A DNA stretch of 64,000 nucleotides from Roseibium denhamense (GTDB lineage Bacteria; Pseudomonadota; Alphaproteobacteria; Rhizobiales; Stappiaceae). Shown here one piece after another: positions 27,101-34,046 of this stretch (within the stretch, counting starts at the first letter, position 1; the number at the start of each line of letters is the position of its first letter). The notes beneath the pieces were generated by a model, which saw nothing but the letters and a program-made list of their open reading frames with translations, did no database searches and was not told where the DNA came from. Where the stretch lies: NCBI RefSeq assembly GCF_009711415.1, contig NZ_SMLZ01000104.1:1-64000 (forward strand). The letters are read 5' to 3'. The translations under genes and the position numbers were made by a program.

Positions 27101-29687
27101 CGCCAAGGTCTTTGAAGTGGCCGAAACGCTCGACAGCCGGGCCTCTCAGCTCGAGACAGTGCTGAATGAGCGGCTGGAAAGCATTTCCGGTACGTTGACC
27201 GGCGAAAGCGAGCGTGCCCGCGATATCCTTACGGCCGTTATCTCCGAGGCAGGGGCAACCCTCTCTACCGAGAGCACCCGCCTGCGCGATATGGTTCAAG
27301 AAGCGGTCGCCAGCGCCGTTCAGTCTCTCTCGGATGAGCGCAGCAAGACCGTTGAAATCGTCGACGGAGCGCTGGTTGAAGCAACGGCGAAACTCTCCAC
27401 CGAGGGCAATCGCATGCGCGAGATCGTTCTCGGATCGGTGGGCGAAGCCCGTGGCGTTCTGGTCGGCGAAAGCCAGAAGGCAGCGGATCAGATCAACCAA
27501 ACCATGCAGCAGGCCACCTCCGCGATGGCAGGCGAAAGCAGCAAGATCAGCGAACTGGTCCTCGCAGCTGTCGGTGACGCGGCCCGCACAATGGCCGCAG
27601 AAAGCGAAAAAGCCCGCACGCTTTACGCTGGAACCCTTGCCGAGTTCTCCGGTTCCCTCACAGGCGAAAGCGACATGGTCCGCAATGAGCTGTCTGGCCT
27701 GATTGCTGAAATCTCCGGCAACTTGTCTGCAGAGAGCGAACAGGCCCGGATGACGCTGGCCAAGACGCTGGAAGAAATCCGCGGACAGATGTCCTCCGAA
27801 GCTGGGATAGTTCGTGCAAGGGTCAACAGCGCGGTCTCTGAAGCGGCTGATCTTTTGGTCAACCGCGGCAACGAAGTGGCCAACGAGATGCTTTCCAGGG
27901 CGACAACGTTGAACGAGGCGTTTGGCGCGCGGTCCGGTGAGTTGGCGAAGATTGTCGGAACCGATGGCAACGAACTGATCAGCGCGATTGAGCTGCGGGC
28001 GAACGACCTGACGGGCCGTCTGTCCGAGGTACATTCCGCCATTCTCGAAGCCATTACGGTCAAGGGCAAGGACGTCACCGACACCTTCGCCCATACAGGC
28101 CTCGATGCGACCCGGTCCCTCGTGGAAGCCGGCGACCGGATTGTTGCCAGCATCAACGACCGCAGTGAACAGGCAACGGTACTGCTTGGAGATACCAAGC
28201 GCCGCCTCGAAGCAGATGTCACCGAGATCCTCAACAAGATCGAGACATCGAATGCGAACCTGCAATCCATCGTTGCGAATGCCGGGGAGAACCTCAACGA
28301 GGTCGAGGGCAATCTCGCCCGCCGTGCCGGGGAATTCCGCTCCGCAGTCGACCGGGCTGTGTCCGAGACCAACAGCACAACATCGCTCATCACGGAACAG
28401 GTCAACAACCTGCGCGATGTCACGACAACGACCCTTGCCGATATCCAGAACCTTACCGGCCGATTCGGCGACCAGTCCGAGGAACTGACAAAGGCAGCGC
28501 GTCATCTGGAAGACACCAACCGGTCTGTCGAAAGCCGCGTATCCGAGCGCAAATCCGCTATCGAGGACGTGGCCGACACGCTGCTAGCCAAAACAGAAGC
28601 TGTCGACACGCTCATGCGGACCTTCACCCAGACCTTGTCCGTGACGCTGGAAACGGCGGATGACAAGGCCCGTGAAGCAGCTGGCATGCTGAGTGCCGCG
28701 GCTGAAGCTGCCTCCAAGCAGGTTGCTGAGCAGTTCGAATCCATGCGTCTGACCGCCGGAATGGAAGGCCAGAAGGCACGCGATGCGATCCGCTCGGCTC
28801 AGGACGACATCATTTCGGAAATGACCCGCACGGTCAGCGACGCCTCGGAGCGCTTTAACGATGCGGCGGCCCGCATGCGTGACGTGGCCCGCGATGTTCA
28901 CCGCGAGCTGGAAGCAACCCGCAATGAACTGAAGCAAGGTGTATTGAACCTGCCGGATGAGGCCGAAGAATCTTCCGCGGCCCTCCGCAAGGTCGTGAAC
29001 GAGCAGGTCCGCGCCCTCACCGAACTGTCTGAGATTGTCGCCAAGCAGTCCAATGCGCTCGACATCTCGCGCCCACAGGCTGCCGCAGCCACAGCAAGCG
29101 CAGCTCCGGTTCAGCAAGCCCCGGCCGCGCAGCCAGCGCCAAGCACCTACAGCCAGGCTCCGGCACAACCGCGTCCTGCTGCGCCGCAGCCAAGTGTCTC
29201 AGCACAGCGCCCCCCGCAGGCCCAACCGGCCCCGGCAGACAGGGGTGCGTCCGGCGGCAAGGGCTGGGTTGCGGATCTTCTGCGCCGCGCCTCACGCGAC
29301 GATGATGCCAATTCGGACACGCAGGAGGCACGCCCTGCCTTGCACACGGTGGAGAGCCTGAACTCCCTGTCCGTTGATATCGCACGCGCGATCGACCACG
29401 AGACCTTCGTGGATCTTTGGGCACGCTACCGCAACGGTGAGCGTCATGTGTTCACCCGCCGGCTCTATACCTTGCAGGGACAGCAGACCTTTGACGAAAT
29501 CCGTCAGAAATACGCGCGCGACCCTGAATTCCGGACCGCCGTTGAACGCTATGTCGCGGACTTCGAGCAATTGCTGTCACAAGTTGCCCGCAACGACCGG
29601 GACAATATGCTGGGTCAAACCTACCTCACCTCGGATACCGGCAAGGTGTACACCATGCTGGCCCATGCGAGCGGGCGCCTGGACTAA
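24111..29687 (+). CDS. giant membrane-anchored hendecad-repeat protein, GPR/RgsE-like
   Basis: 1,858 residues. Order: an acidic then basic, disordered N-terminus (1-95); two membrane helices (about 102-121 and 143-165); a linker with coiled coil; about 100 uninterrupted 11-residue repeats (269-1368); further coiled coil to about 1640; a Pro/Ala/Gln linker (about 1640-1710); and a conserved-looking C-terminal domain (SLNSLSVDIARAIDHETFVD, then LWARYRNGERHVFTRRLYTL). This plan matches the growth-pole-ring proteins (GPR of Agrobacterium, RgsE of Sinorhizobium), large apolipoprotein-like proteins needed for polar cell-wall growth in Hyphomicrobiales. Assignment rests on architecture and size, not on an alignment. 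It is monocistronic, with a strong terminator after it. Confidence 0.82.
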   Translation: MANPTKAKDPAEAALSAVEEALKLDFGGPESSAADPLQDPGDAAEAPAAGAKSDSEGSSPRDEQRQNRRRGRGGRPPAANDDRRNIGNLIYALQRRPSSAPFWGALALSAIWAALGSSLFMTSFGDRLTNLNDPQALISSPEMVLAAVGIVVPIIFFFVMAMMIWRAQEMRIVARGMTEVALRLAEPEDMAKESILSVGQAIRREVAAMGDGIERAIARASELEVLVHNEVSSLERSYNDNELKIRALIDELVSQRESIVMNAERVRETIAGAHETFSSQLAGTSGELGSTVDHATQRMIDAVNSRVEELTATVDSRIESLGATLNASGGELVDSLTVRAEDYVARLSTTGQDLVDNLSQTGNTMWETLSYRGNEVNERFAETANSFVENLTTRGLEINETLTNSSTTVVETLNTKADEFRTALETTGTQVGDTITARGEEINANLSLTSGRLIDTITSRTEELVTTVDTRVTTLDESLAETGARVVDSISEKGQAVTDTISIRGAEIVETLSSRSSEVAEILRGTGESIVVDLSLRGGEIASKLDETAGSLTQTITVRGGELAEKFDNISERIYTAISINGSELDERLAARSNEMATILEQQTIDFRETLESVSGQFAANLSDQTNMLTVKLAETGTQLAELIGTRGDRVAGDINEVSGKIAETLDVRGQALQEGLSTRLTELETIVTDRGGQLIDAFDTKTLLLSEALDSRLGTLDSTFSARIEAMDASLGNRIEAMDASLDQRYNAIDATLTDRISTMDTSLEQRFGSMDVTLTERISSLDSSLEHRIGSMDASLSERISTMDASLGSHINTLDLTLDQRTVGFEAALETRTQILADAIEHRTTSISDTLEEKTRNITDVLADRSDAITLQLGQRVEAAGNSLAERAEEIGSHLSGRVDTAATAMAEKAELLSATMTSGTDRIDETLDARARQISETLISRTKEIAQAFVEGQDEMTSALDNRLAEAGSVLGKQSEELTESLSERIAEINVSLGAKVFEVAETLDSRASQLETVLNERLESISGTLTGESERARDILTAVISEAGATLSTESTRLRDMVQEAVASAVQSLSDERSKTVEIVDGALVEATAKLSTEGNRMREIVLGSVGEARGVLVGESQKAADQINQTMQQATSAMAGESSKISELVLAAVGDAARTMAAESEKARTLYAGTLAEFSGSLTGESDMVRNELSGLIAEISGNLSAESEQARMTLAKTLEEIRGQMSSEAGIVRARVNSAVSEAADLLVNRGNEVANEMLSRATTLNEAFGARSGELAKIVGTDGNELISAIELRANDLTGRLSEVHSAILEAITVKGKDVTDTFAHTGLDATRSLVEAGDRIVASINDRSEQATVLLGDTKRRLEADVTEILNKIETSNANLQSIVANAGENLNEVEGNLARRAGEFRSAVDRAVSETNSTTSLITEQVNNLRDVTTTTLADIQNLTGRFGDQSEELTKAARHLEDTNRSVESRVSERKSAIEDVADTLLAKTEAVDTLMRTFTQTLSVTLETADDKAREAAGMLSAAAEAASKQVAEQFESMRLTAGMEGQKARDAIRSAQDDIISEMTRTVSDASERFNDAAARMRDVARDVHRELEATRNELKQGVLNLPDEAEESSAALRKVVNEQVRALTELSEIVAKQSNALDISRPQAAAATASAAPVQQAPAAQPAPSTYSQAPAQPRPAAPQPSVSAQRPPQAQPAPADRGASGGKGWVADLLRRASRDDDANSDTQEARPALHTVESLNSLSVDIARAIDHETFVDLWARYRNGERHVFTRRLYTLQGQQTFDEIRQKYARDPEFRTAVERYVADFEQLLSQVARNDRDNMLGQTYLTSDTGKVYTMLAHASGRLD
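24915..28214 (+). repeat. about 100 consecutive 33-bp (11-residue) coding repeats
   Basis: Reading from residue 269, every 11th residue restarts the pattern [T/S/A/N/K]-[L/I/V]-x-x-[R/T]-x-x-x-[L/I/V/F]-x-[D/E/A], for example TLSSRSSEVAE, TISIRGAEIVE, SLDQRYNAIDA, TLTDRISTMDT. I counted 40 units to residue 708, 31 more to 1049, then nine 22-residue double units (L-x-x-E-S-x-x-x-R type) to 1247, then 11 more units to 1368, with no insertion or deletion. The unit is a hendecad, as in apolipoprotein-type helices. Confidence 0.88.
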
Positions 29688-29705
29688 GGCGTACTTCATA
29701 AAAAT

Positions 29706-29735
29706 CAAAAAGGCGGCCGGTTGGCCGCCTTTTTT
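29706..29735 (+). terminator. bidirectional terminator after giant gene
   Basis: Stem AAAAAGGCGGCC / GGCCGCCTTTTTT with a GGTT loop. A and T runs on both sides mean it can end both the 24111 gene and the convergent marR-like gene. Confidence 0.9.
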
Positions 29736-29772
29736 GATTCAAATCCCATGAACAAACATATCCGGTAGACGG

Positions 29773-30351
29773 TCAGGCTTCCCCTGTGCCAGCATCCACG
29801 TGCCTGGCCAAATTGCCCCGGATCCGTTGCATGATGCTCAAGATCGTGTCGACATCCGCAGCCGATAAGCCTTCCAGCATTTCCCGCTCAACCTTGAGCA
29901 ACTTCGGCGCAAGATCCTCAAAAGCCGCCCGTCCGCTGTCAGACAGCTTCAACAGGAAGCTCCGCCCATCGGCTGCATTGCTCTCCCGCAGCAGAAATCC
30001 GCGCTCCTCCATGCGTTTGACGGCACGGCTGACAACAACCTTGTCCATGCTGGAACGGGTGACGATTTCGCTTGCCTGAAGACCTGCTGGCGCGGACCCC
30101 AAAATGGCCATCGTGCGCCACTCCGCCGGCATCATTCCATAGTCGCGCTGATAGACCGAGGACAGAGCCTGTGTCACGTCGGAATAAAACACGCGCACAA
30201 GGTAAGGAAAGAACGTTTCAAGATTAAAGTCTTGCGGCCTGAAATCCGTTTCCTCCGGCGGTATAGGCGTTTTATCGCAGAGACTGGTGTCTGGCGAAGA
30301 CGGCTTTGGCATCAGTATGCGCCCTGCTTTTGTTTTCAGGCTTTCCGTCAT
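29773..30351 (-). CDS. MarR-family transcriptional regulator
   Basis: 192 residues with a winged helix: SEIVTRSSMDKVVVSRAVKR is the recognition region and ERGFLLRESNAADGRSFLLK the wing. An N-terminal extension of about 40 polar residues precedes the domain; a second ATG at 30312 would remove 13 of these. It diverges from the TRAP operon with 104 bp between, so it probably represses dctPQM and itself. The ligand is likely the transported acid or a product. Confidence 0.88.
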   Translation of the reverse strand: MTESLKTKAGRILMPKPSSPDTSLCDKTPIPPEETDFRPQDFNLETFFPYLVRVFYSDVTQALSSVYQRDYGMMPAEWRTMAILGSAPAGLQASEIVTRSSMDKVVVSRAVKRMEERGFLLRESNAADGRSFLLKLSDSGRAAFEDLAPKLLKVEREMLEGLSAADVDTILSIMQRIRGNLARHVDAGTGEA

Positions 30352-30360
30352 ACTTTACGA

Positions 30361-30388
30361 TTGACTTGGTTTCATATGCAACTATTTT
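30361..30388 (+). promoter_or_regulatory. candidate sigma-70 promoter of dctPQM
   Basis: TTGACT, 16 bp, TATTTT, ending 67 bp before the dctP start. The spacer holds TTTCATATGCAA, a near-palindrome that could be a MarR operator; it lies just outside the regulator's own start codon. Confidence 0.45.
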
Positions 30389-30455
30389 GAAGAGCCGCGG
30401 GTGACGCTCTTCCACGATAGACAAGAGACCAGCCGCTTAACGGGAGGAGGAAACC

Positions 30456-31484
30456 GTGAACACATTCAAATCATTCGCCCTGATGGCAGGGGTTGCGACC
30501 GCCGCGCTGACAGGTTTCACCGCAGCTTCATATGCCGACGAACTTGTTTTGTCGTCCTGGCTTCCGCCGAAACACCCGATTGTGGTTGGTGTTATGGAGC
30601 CTTGGGCTGAACAGGTGTCCGAGGCGACAGATGGCCGTGTCACCGTCCGGATCCTGCCGAAGCCGCTTGGCGCGCCCCCGGCCCACTATGATCTTGCAGC
30701 GGACGGCGTTGCCGATATCACGTACGGCCTGCATTCCTTCACCAAGGACGACCGCTTCCTGAGATCCCGCATTGGGCAGTTCTCCTTCCTCGGGGATACG
30801 GCAACAGACGGCTCTAAGGCCTACTGGTCCGTTTATGGCGGCACGCTAGACGCGCAGGCGGAACACCAAGGCACCAAGCTGCTCGGGCTATGGGTGCACG
30901 GACCGGGAATGTTCCACAACAATCAGCGCAAGATTGAAGCGCTTGAAGACTTTGGCGGCCTCAAGATCCGCACACCTGGCGGGTACATCGCCGACCTTTC
31001 CCAGGACGTGGGCATCACGACCCAATTCATGGGCCCGGGCGAAGTGTTTGAAAAACTCTCGCGCGGCGTGATCGACGGCGTTACCTTCCCAGTGGAAGCG
31101 CTTCAGGCCTTCAATCTGACCGACCACATCAAATACTCCATGAAGGTGCCGGGCGGGATCTACAACACGTCCTGGTTCCTCGTCATGAACGAGGACATCT
31201 GGGACGGCATTTCCGAGGAAGACCAGGCCGCAATCGAGGCCGTCTCCGGCGAAGCACTCGCGGAACTTGCCGGGGGCGTATGGGACGCCGCTGACGCACG
31301 GGGCGCGGACTATATCGCCGACAAGGATATCGAGGTCTATGACGCGCCGACGCCTGTCCTTGACGCCATCCGCGAACTTGCGGCCAAACACGAGGCCGCC
31401 TGGGCTGATGCGGTCCAGGAGACCGGGTTTGACGGTGCCGGAGCCCTTGCCGAGTTCCGGGCTCAAACAGGCGTTAGCAACTAA
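30456..31484 (+). CDS. dctP: TRAP transporter solute-binding protein DctP
   Basis: 342 residues with a signal peptide (MNTFKSFALMAGVATAALTG, cleaved near SYA-D). The GTG start has an excellent GGGAGGAGG. DctP hallmarks: LSSWLPPKHP, VTVRILPKPLG, and KIRTPGGYIADLSQDVGI around the carboxylate-binding arginine, then VIDGVTFPVEAL. The periplasmic protein hands an organic acid to the DctQM permease encoded next. The substrate is unknown. First gene of a three-gene operon. Confidence 0.94.
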   Translation: MNTFKSFALMAGVATAALTGFTAASYADELVLSSWLPPKHPIVVGVMEPWAEQVSEATDGRVTVRILPKPLGAPPAHYDLAADGVADITYGLHSFTKDDRFLRSRIGQFSFLGDTATDGSKAYWSVYGGTLDAQAEHQGTKLLGLWVHGPGMFHNNQRKIEALEDFGGLKIRTPGGYIADLSQDVGITTQFMGPGEVFEKLSRGVIDGVTFPVEALQAFNLTDHIKYSMKVPGGIYNTSWFLVMNEDIWDGISEEDQAAIEAVSGEALAELAGGVWDAADARGADYIADKDIEVYDAPTPVLDAIRELAAKHEAAWADAVQETGFDGAGALAEFRAQTGVSN

Positions 31485-31486
31485 CC

Positions 31487-31996
31487 ATGGAAGAGAGACC
31501 CGAGGCGAAGGCGCCGGACTGGCGCCACACCATCCAGCGTTGGGTCTCTCGCCTTCTCGGAGGGGCCTGTCTTCTTATCCTGGCCGCCTTGATCGGGCTG
31601 ACGACCGTCGATGTCATCGCCCGCTACTTTTTCAACAGTCCCGTGTCCGGGGCTTATGAACTGACGCAGCTTTTGCTGGCCGCCCTGATTTTCTGTGCGC
31701 TCCCCCTGACAACGGGTGCGGGTGAGCATATCGAAGTTGAGCTTCTCGACGGGGTCAAAAGCAAATCATTGAAGCTGTTTGGCGCGGCCCTTGCGGGAAT
31801 TGCAACCGCTGGCACCTTTCTCATGATCGCACTCGAACTTGTTGATCATGCCGAAAAACTTCAGAGGCGCGGTACCGTGACCGATTCCCTGGAGATCCCT
31901 TTAGCGCTTGCCGGCTGGCTTGGAGCGGCGTCCTTCGCGCTCTCAGCCTTTGCGGCTGTTACCTGGTCCATTTCCCGTATTCGCAAAGAGGCCTGA
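31487..31996 (+). CDS. dctQ: TRAP transporter small permease DctQ
   Basis: 169 residues with four hydrophobic helices (LLGGACLLILAALIGLTTVD, ELTQLLLAALIFCALPL, LFGAALAGIATAGTFLMIAL, WLGAASFALSAFAAVTW). The motif DVIARYFFNSPVSGAYELTQ in the first loop is typical. It starts 2 bp after the dctP stop. Confidence 0.93.
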   Translation: MEERPEAKAPDWRHTIQRWVSRLLGGACLLILAALIGLTTVDVIARYFFNSPVSGAYELTQLLLAALIFCALPLTTGAGEHIEVELLDGVKSKSLKLFGAALAGIATAGTFLMIALELVDHAEKLQRRGTVTDSLEIPLALAGWLGAASFALSAFAAVTWSISRIRKEA

Positions 31997-31998
31997 TC

Positions 31999-33306
31999 GT
32001 GCTGGAAGCCCTGATCGGATTTGGCGCATTGTTCGCGCTTGTGCTGGTGCGTGTCCCAATCGCAATCGCGATGATCATCGTCGGCACGGCCGGATTTGCC
32101 GTTCTGCGAAACTGGAACGCGGCCTTCAATCTGCTGGGAAATGCCGCATTCGAGACCGGCCTCTCCTACACACTTTCCGTCATCCCCCTGTTCATTTTGA
32201 TGGGCAATCTGCTGACTATTTCCGGTGTGAGCCAATCGCTGTTTACGACCGCACATGCTTTGTTGCACCGGATGCGAGGCGGGCTTGCCATGGCATCCAT
32301 CGTCGCCTGTGGCGGATTTTCGGCCGTTTGCGGCTCATCGCTTGCAACGGCTGCGACCATGTCGAAAGTGGCCATGCCATCCATGCGCAAGGCGGGCTAC
32401 GCCGACAGTCTTGCCACCGGATCGATTGCCGCCGGAGGTACGCTCGGGATCTTGATCCCGCCGAGCGTCATCCTGATCATCTACGGCTTGTTGACCGAAG
32501 CGGATATCGGGAAACTGTTCGTCGCTGGCATTTTGCCTGGCCTGATCGGAGTCGTGTTTTACCTGATTGCTGTTTATCTGACCGTTCTTGTGAAGCCAGA
32601 GCTTGCGCCGTCAACCGCGGATGGCGTTCAGGTCAAGAAACAGGACCTTTATGGGGTTCTGGCGGTCCTCGGCCTCTTCGCCATCATCATGGTTGGCATT
32701 TACGGCAGCTTCTTCACACCGACGGAAGCTGCCGCAATCGGCGCTGCGGTCGCTCTGTTGATTGCGTTCTTCTCCGGCGGGCTGACCTTCTCTAAGCTTT
32801 ACAGCGCCTGCCTGAGCTGCGCGCGGACCACCGCCATGATCTTTGCGATCATCATCGGTGCTGAGGTCTTTTCCAATTTCATCAGCTATGCCGGGGTTCC
32901 GGATGCACTTCTCGCCTTCGTTGAGACGCTGGATGTTAACGCCTACGTGGTGATGCTGGTGCTGGTGTTGATCTATGTGATCCTGGGAGCCGTGCTTGAA
33001 AGCCTGTCCATGATCCTTCTGACAGTCCCGGTCTTCTTTCCGCTGGTAGCGTCCCTCGACTTCGGCACGGGGATCTTGAGTGATCCGGAAATGGTCGTGA
33101 TCTGGTTCGGGATTGTTGTGGTCGTTGTGACCGAGATCAGCCTGATCTCACCGCCGATTGGTTTGAACGTCTTTGTCCTGCGTTCGGTGCTGACGGACGT
33201 CCCCCTGCGGACCATGTTCGCCGGCATCTTGCCTTTTTGGGCAGCCGACATTGCGCGGCTGGCGCTTTTGATCGCCGTCCCGTCCCTGTCGTTGATGCTG
33301 CTTTAG
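31999..33306 (+). CDS. dctM: TRAP transporter large permease DctM
   Basis: 435 residues, GTG start 2 bp after dctQ. A 12-helix Na+-driven permease: SIVACGGFSAVCGSSLATAA and GTLGILIPPSVILIIYGLLT are the two conserved half-repeat signatures, and FTPTEAAAIGAAVALL the third. With dctP and dctQ this makes a complete TRAP importer. A REP-like palindrome follows the stop by 64 bp. Confidence 0.95.
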   Translation: MLEALIGFGALFALVLVRVPIAIAMIIVGTAGFAVLRNWNAAFNLLGNAAFETGLSYTLSVIPLFILMGNLLTISGVSQSLFTTAHALLHRMRGGLAMASIVACGGFSAVCGSSLATAATMSKVAMPSMRKAGYADSLATGSIAAGGTLGILIPPSVILIIYGLLTEADIGKLFVAGILPGLIGVVFYLIAVYLTVLVKPELAPSTADGVQVKKQDLYGVLAVLGLFAIIMVGIYGSFFTPTEAAAIGAAVALLIAFFSGGLTFSKLYSACLSCARTTAMIFAIIIGAEVFSNFISYAGVPDALLAFVETLDVNAYVVMLVLVLIYVILGAVLESLSMILLTVPVFFPLVASLDFGTGILSDPEMVVIWFGIVVVVVTEISLISPPIGLNVFVLRSVLTDVPLRTMFAGILPFWAADIARLALLIAVPSLSLMLL

Positions 33307-33370
33307 ATCCTCGGGCGTTATGCGGCAAACACGCAGGGACCCGCGACCATCGCGGGATCAATCTGCCTTT

Positions 33371-33407
33371 GACGGTAAATCGGGTCCGATTCACCGTCCG
33401 CTGATCT
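33371..33407 (+). repeat. REP-like palindrome, copy 2
   Basis: Arms GACGGTaAATC / GATTcACCGTC around GGGTCC, followed by CGCTGATCT. Lies between convergent dctM and the Mla-type lipoprotein gene. Slightly diverged from the copies at 19407 and 51075. Confidence 0.78.
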
Positions 33408-33417
33408 AACTTCAGGA

Positions 33418-34023
33418 TTACACGTTTTGCAGGGTCCAGGCGGCCATTTCGGCAAACACCTTGTCCGCTGACGTGTTCATCGCCTCAACGGCCTTTGACA
33501 CGTCCGTGCTCCCGGATGGGGTATCTGCCCGGAACACCCGGGTTGCAACAGTCCGTCCATTGCGATCATTAACGACACGGGCCGCGATTTCGACCACGGC
33601 CCTATTGGCGCCACCGACCCGGAGCTCAAACTTACGGATGTCGGTCTGCAATTGATAGTCAATCAGCAGACCGTCACCTGGAAGGCCAACGCCACGCAAA
33701 CGCCCGGTGTTCTGAAGCGTTTCCACCAGCTTCAACTGCACCACATTGGGAAGGGTGTCAGCCCAGGCAACCGCAGGAAAATAGCTGTAGACAGGCCCGT
33801 CGTCGACAACAGCAATATAACTGGTATCCAGGGCCTTGAGGGCACGGGGTGCCGCCACGAGAACCTGTACCCGGCTTGACCGTCCTGTCAGTCCACCAAC
33901 ATTGCCGGCTTCTAGACTATAAAACGCGGAAGGACCGGAGCTTGCGCAGCCCGACACGAGCACCCCAAGGCCAAGGGCGCCCAGCACCCCGCGGCGGGTC
34001 ATGTCTGTGCTTGCTTTCGTCAT
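33418..34023 (-). CDS. ABC-transport auxiliary lipoprotein (PqiC/MCE-associated type)
   Basis: 201 residues. A lipoprotein signal with lipobox LVSGC (C near 26). The mature part begins SAFYSLEAGN and resembles the ABC_trans_aux family (PF03886) that forms the outer-membrane end of MCE lipid-transport systems. Last gene of the operon; its start is 23 bp after the MCE gene stop. It also has an RR pair (MTRRGVLGALGLG), but the lipobox argues for Sec/lipoprotein processing. Confidence 0.85.
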   Translation of the reverse strand: MTKASTDMTRRGVLGALGLGVLVSGCASSGPSAFYSLEAGNVGGLTGRSSRVQVLVAAPRALKALDTSYIAVVDDGPVYSYFPAVAWADTLPNVVQLKLVETLQNTGRLRGVGLPGDGLLIDYQLQTDIRKFELRVGGANRAVVEIAARVVNDRNGRTVATRVFRADTPSGSTDVSKAVEAMNTSADKVFAEMAAWTLQNV

Positions 34024-34046
34024 TCCCAGCCCTTCACTTCACACTC

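Noticed and set aside
27093..28505. A 470-codon open frame antisense to the giant coiled-coil gene
   Set aside because: It lies entirely inside the repeat-coding region, has no ribosome-binding site or family resemblance, and follows from the biased codon use of the sense strand.
24111..29687. Giant gene considered as a kinesin-like motor or phage tape-measure protein
   Set aside because: There is no P-loop motor domain and no neighbouring phage genes; membrane helices and a conserved C-terminal domain fit a cell-envelope scaffold.
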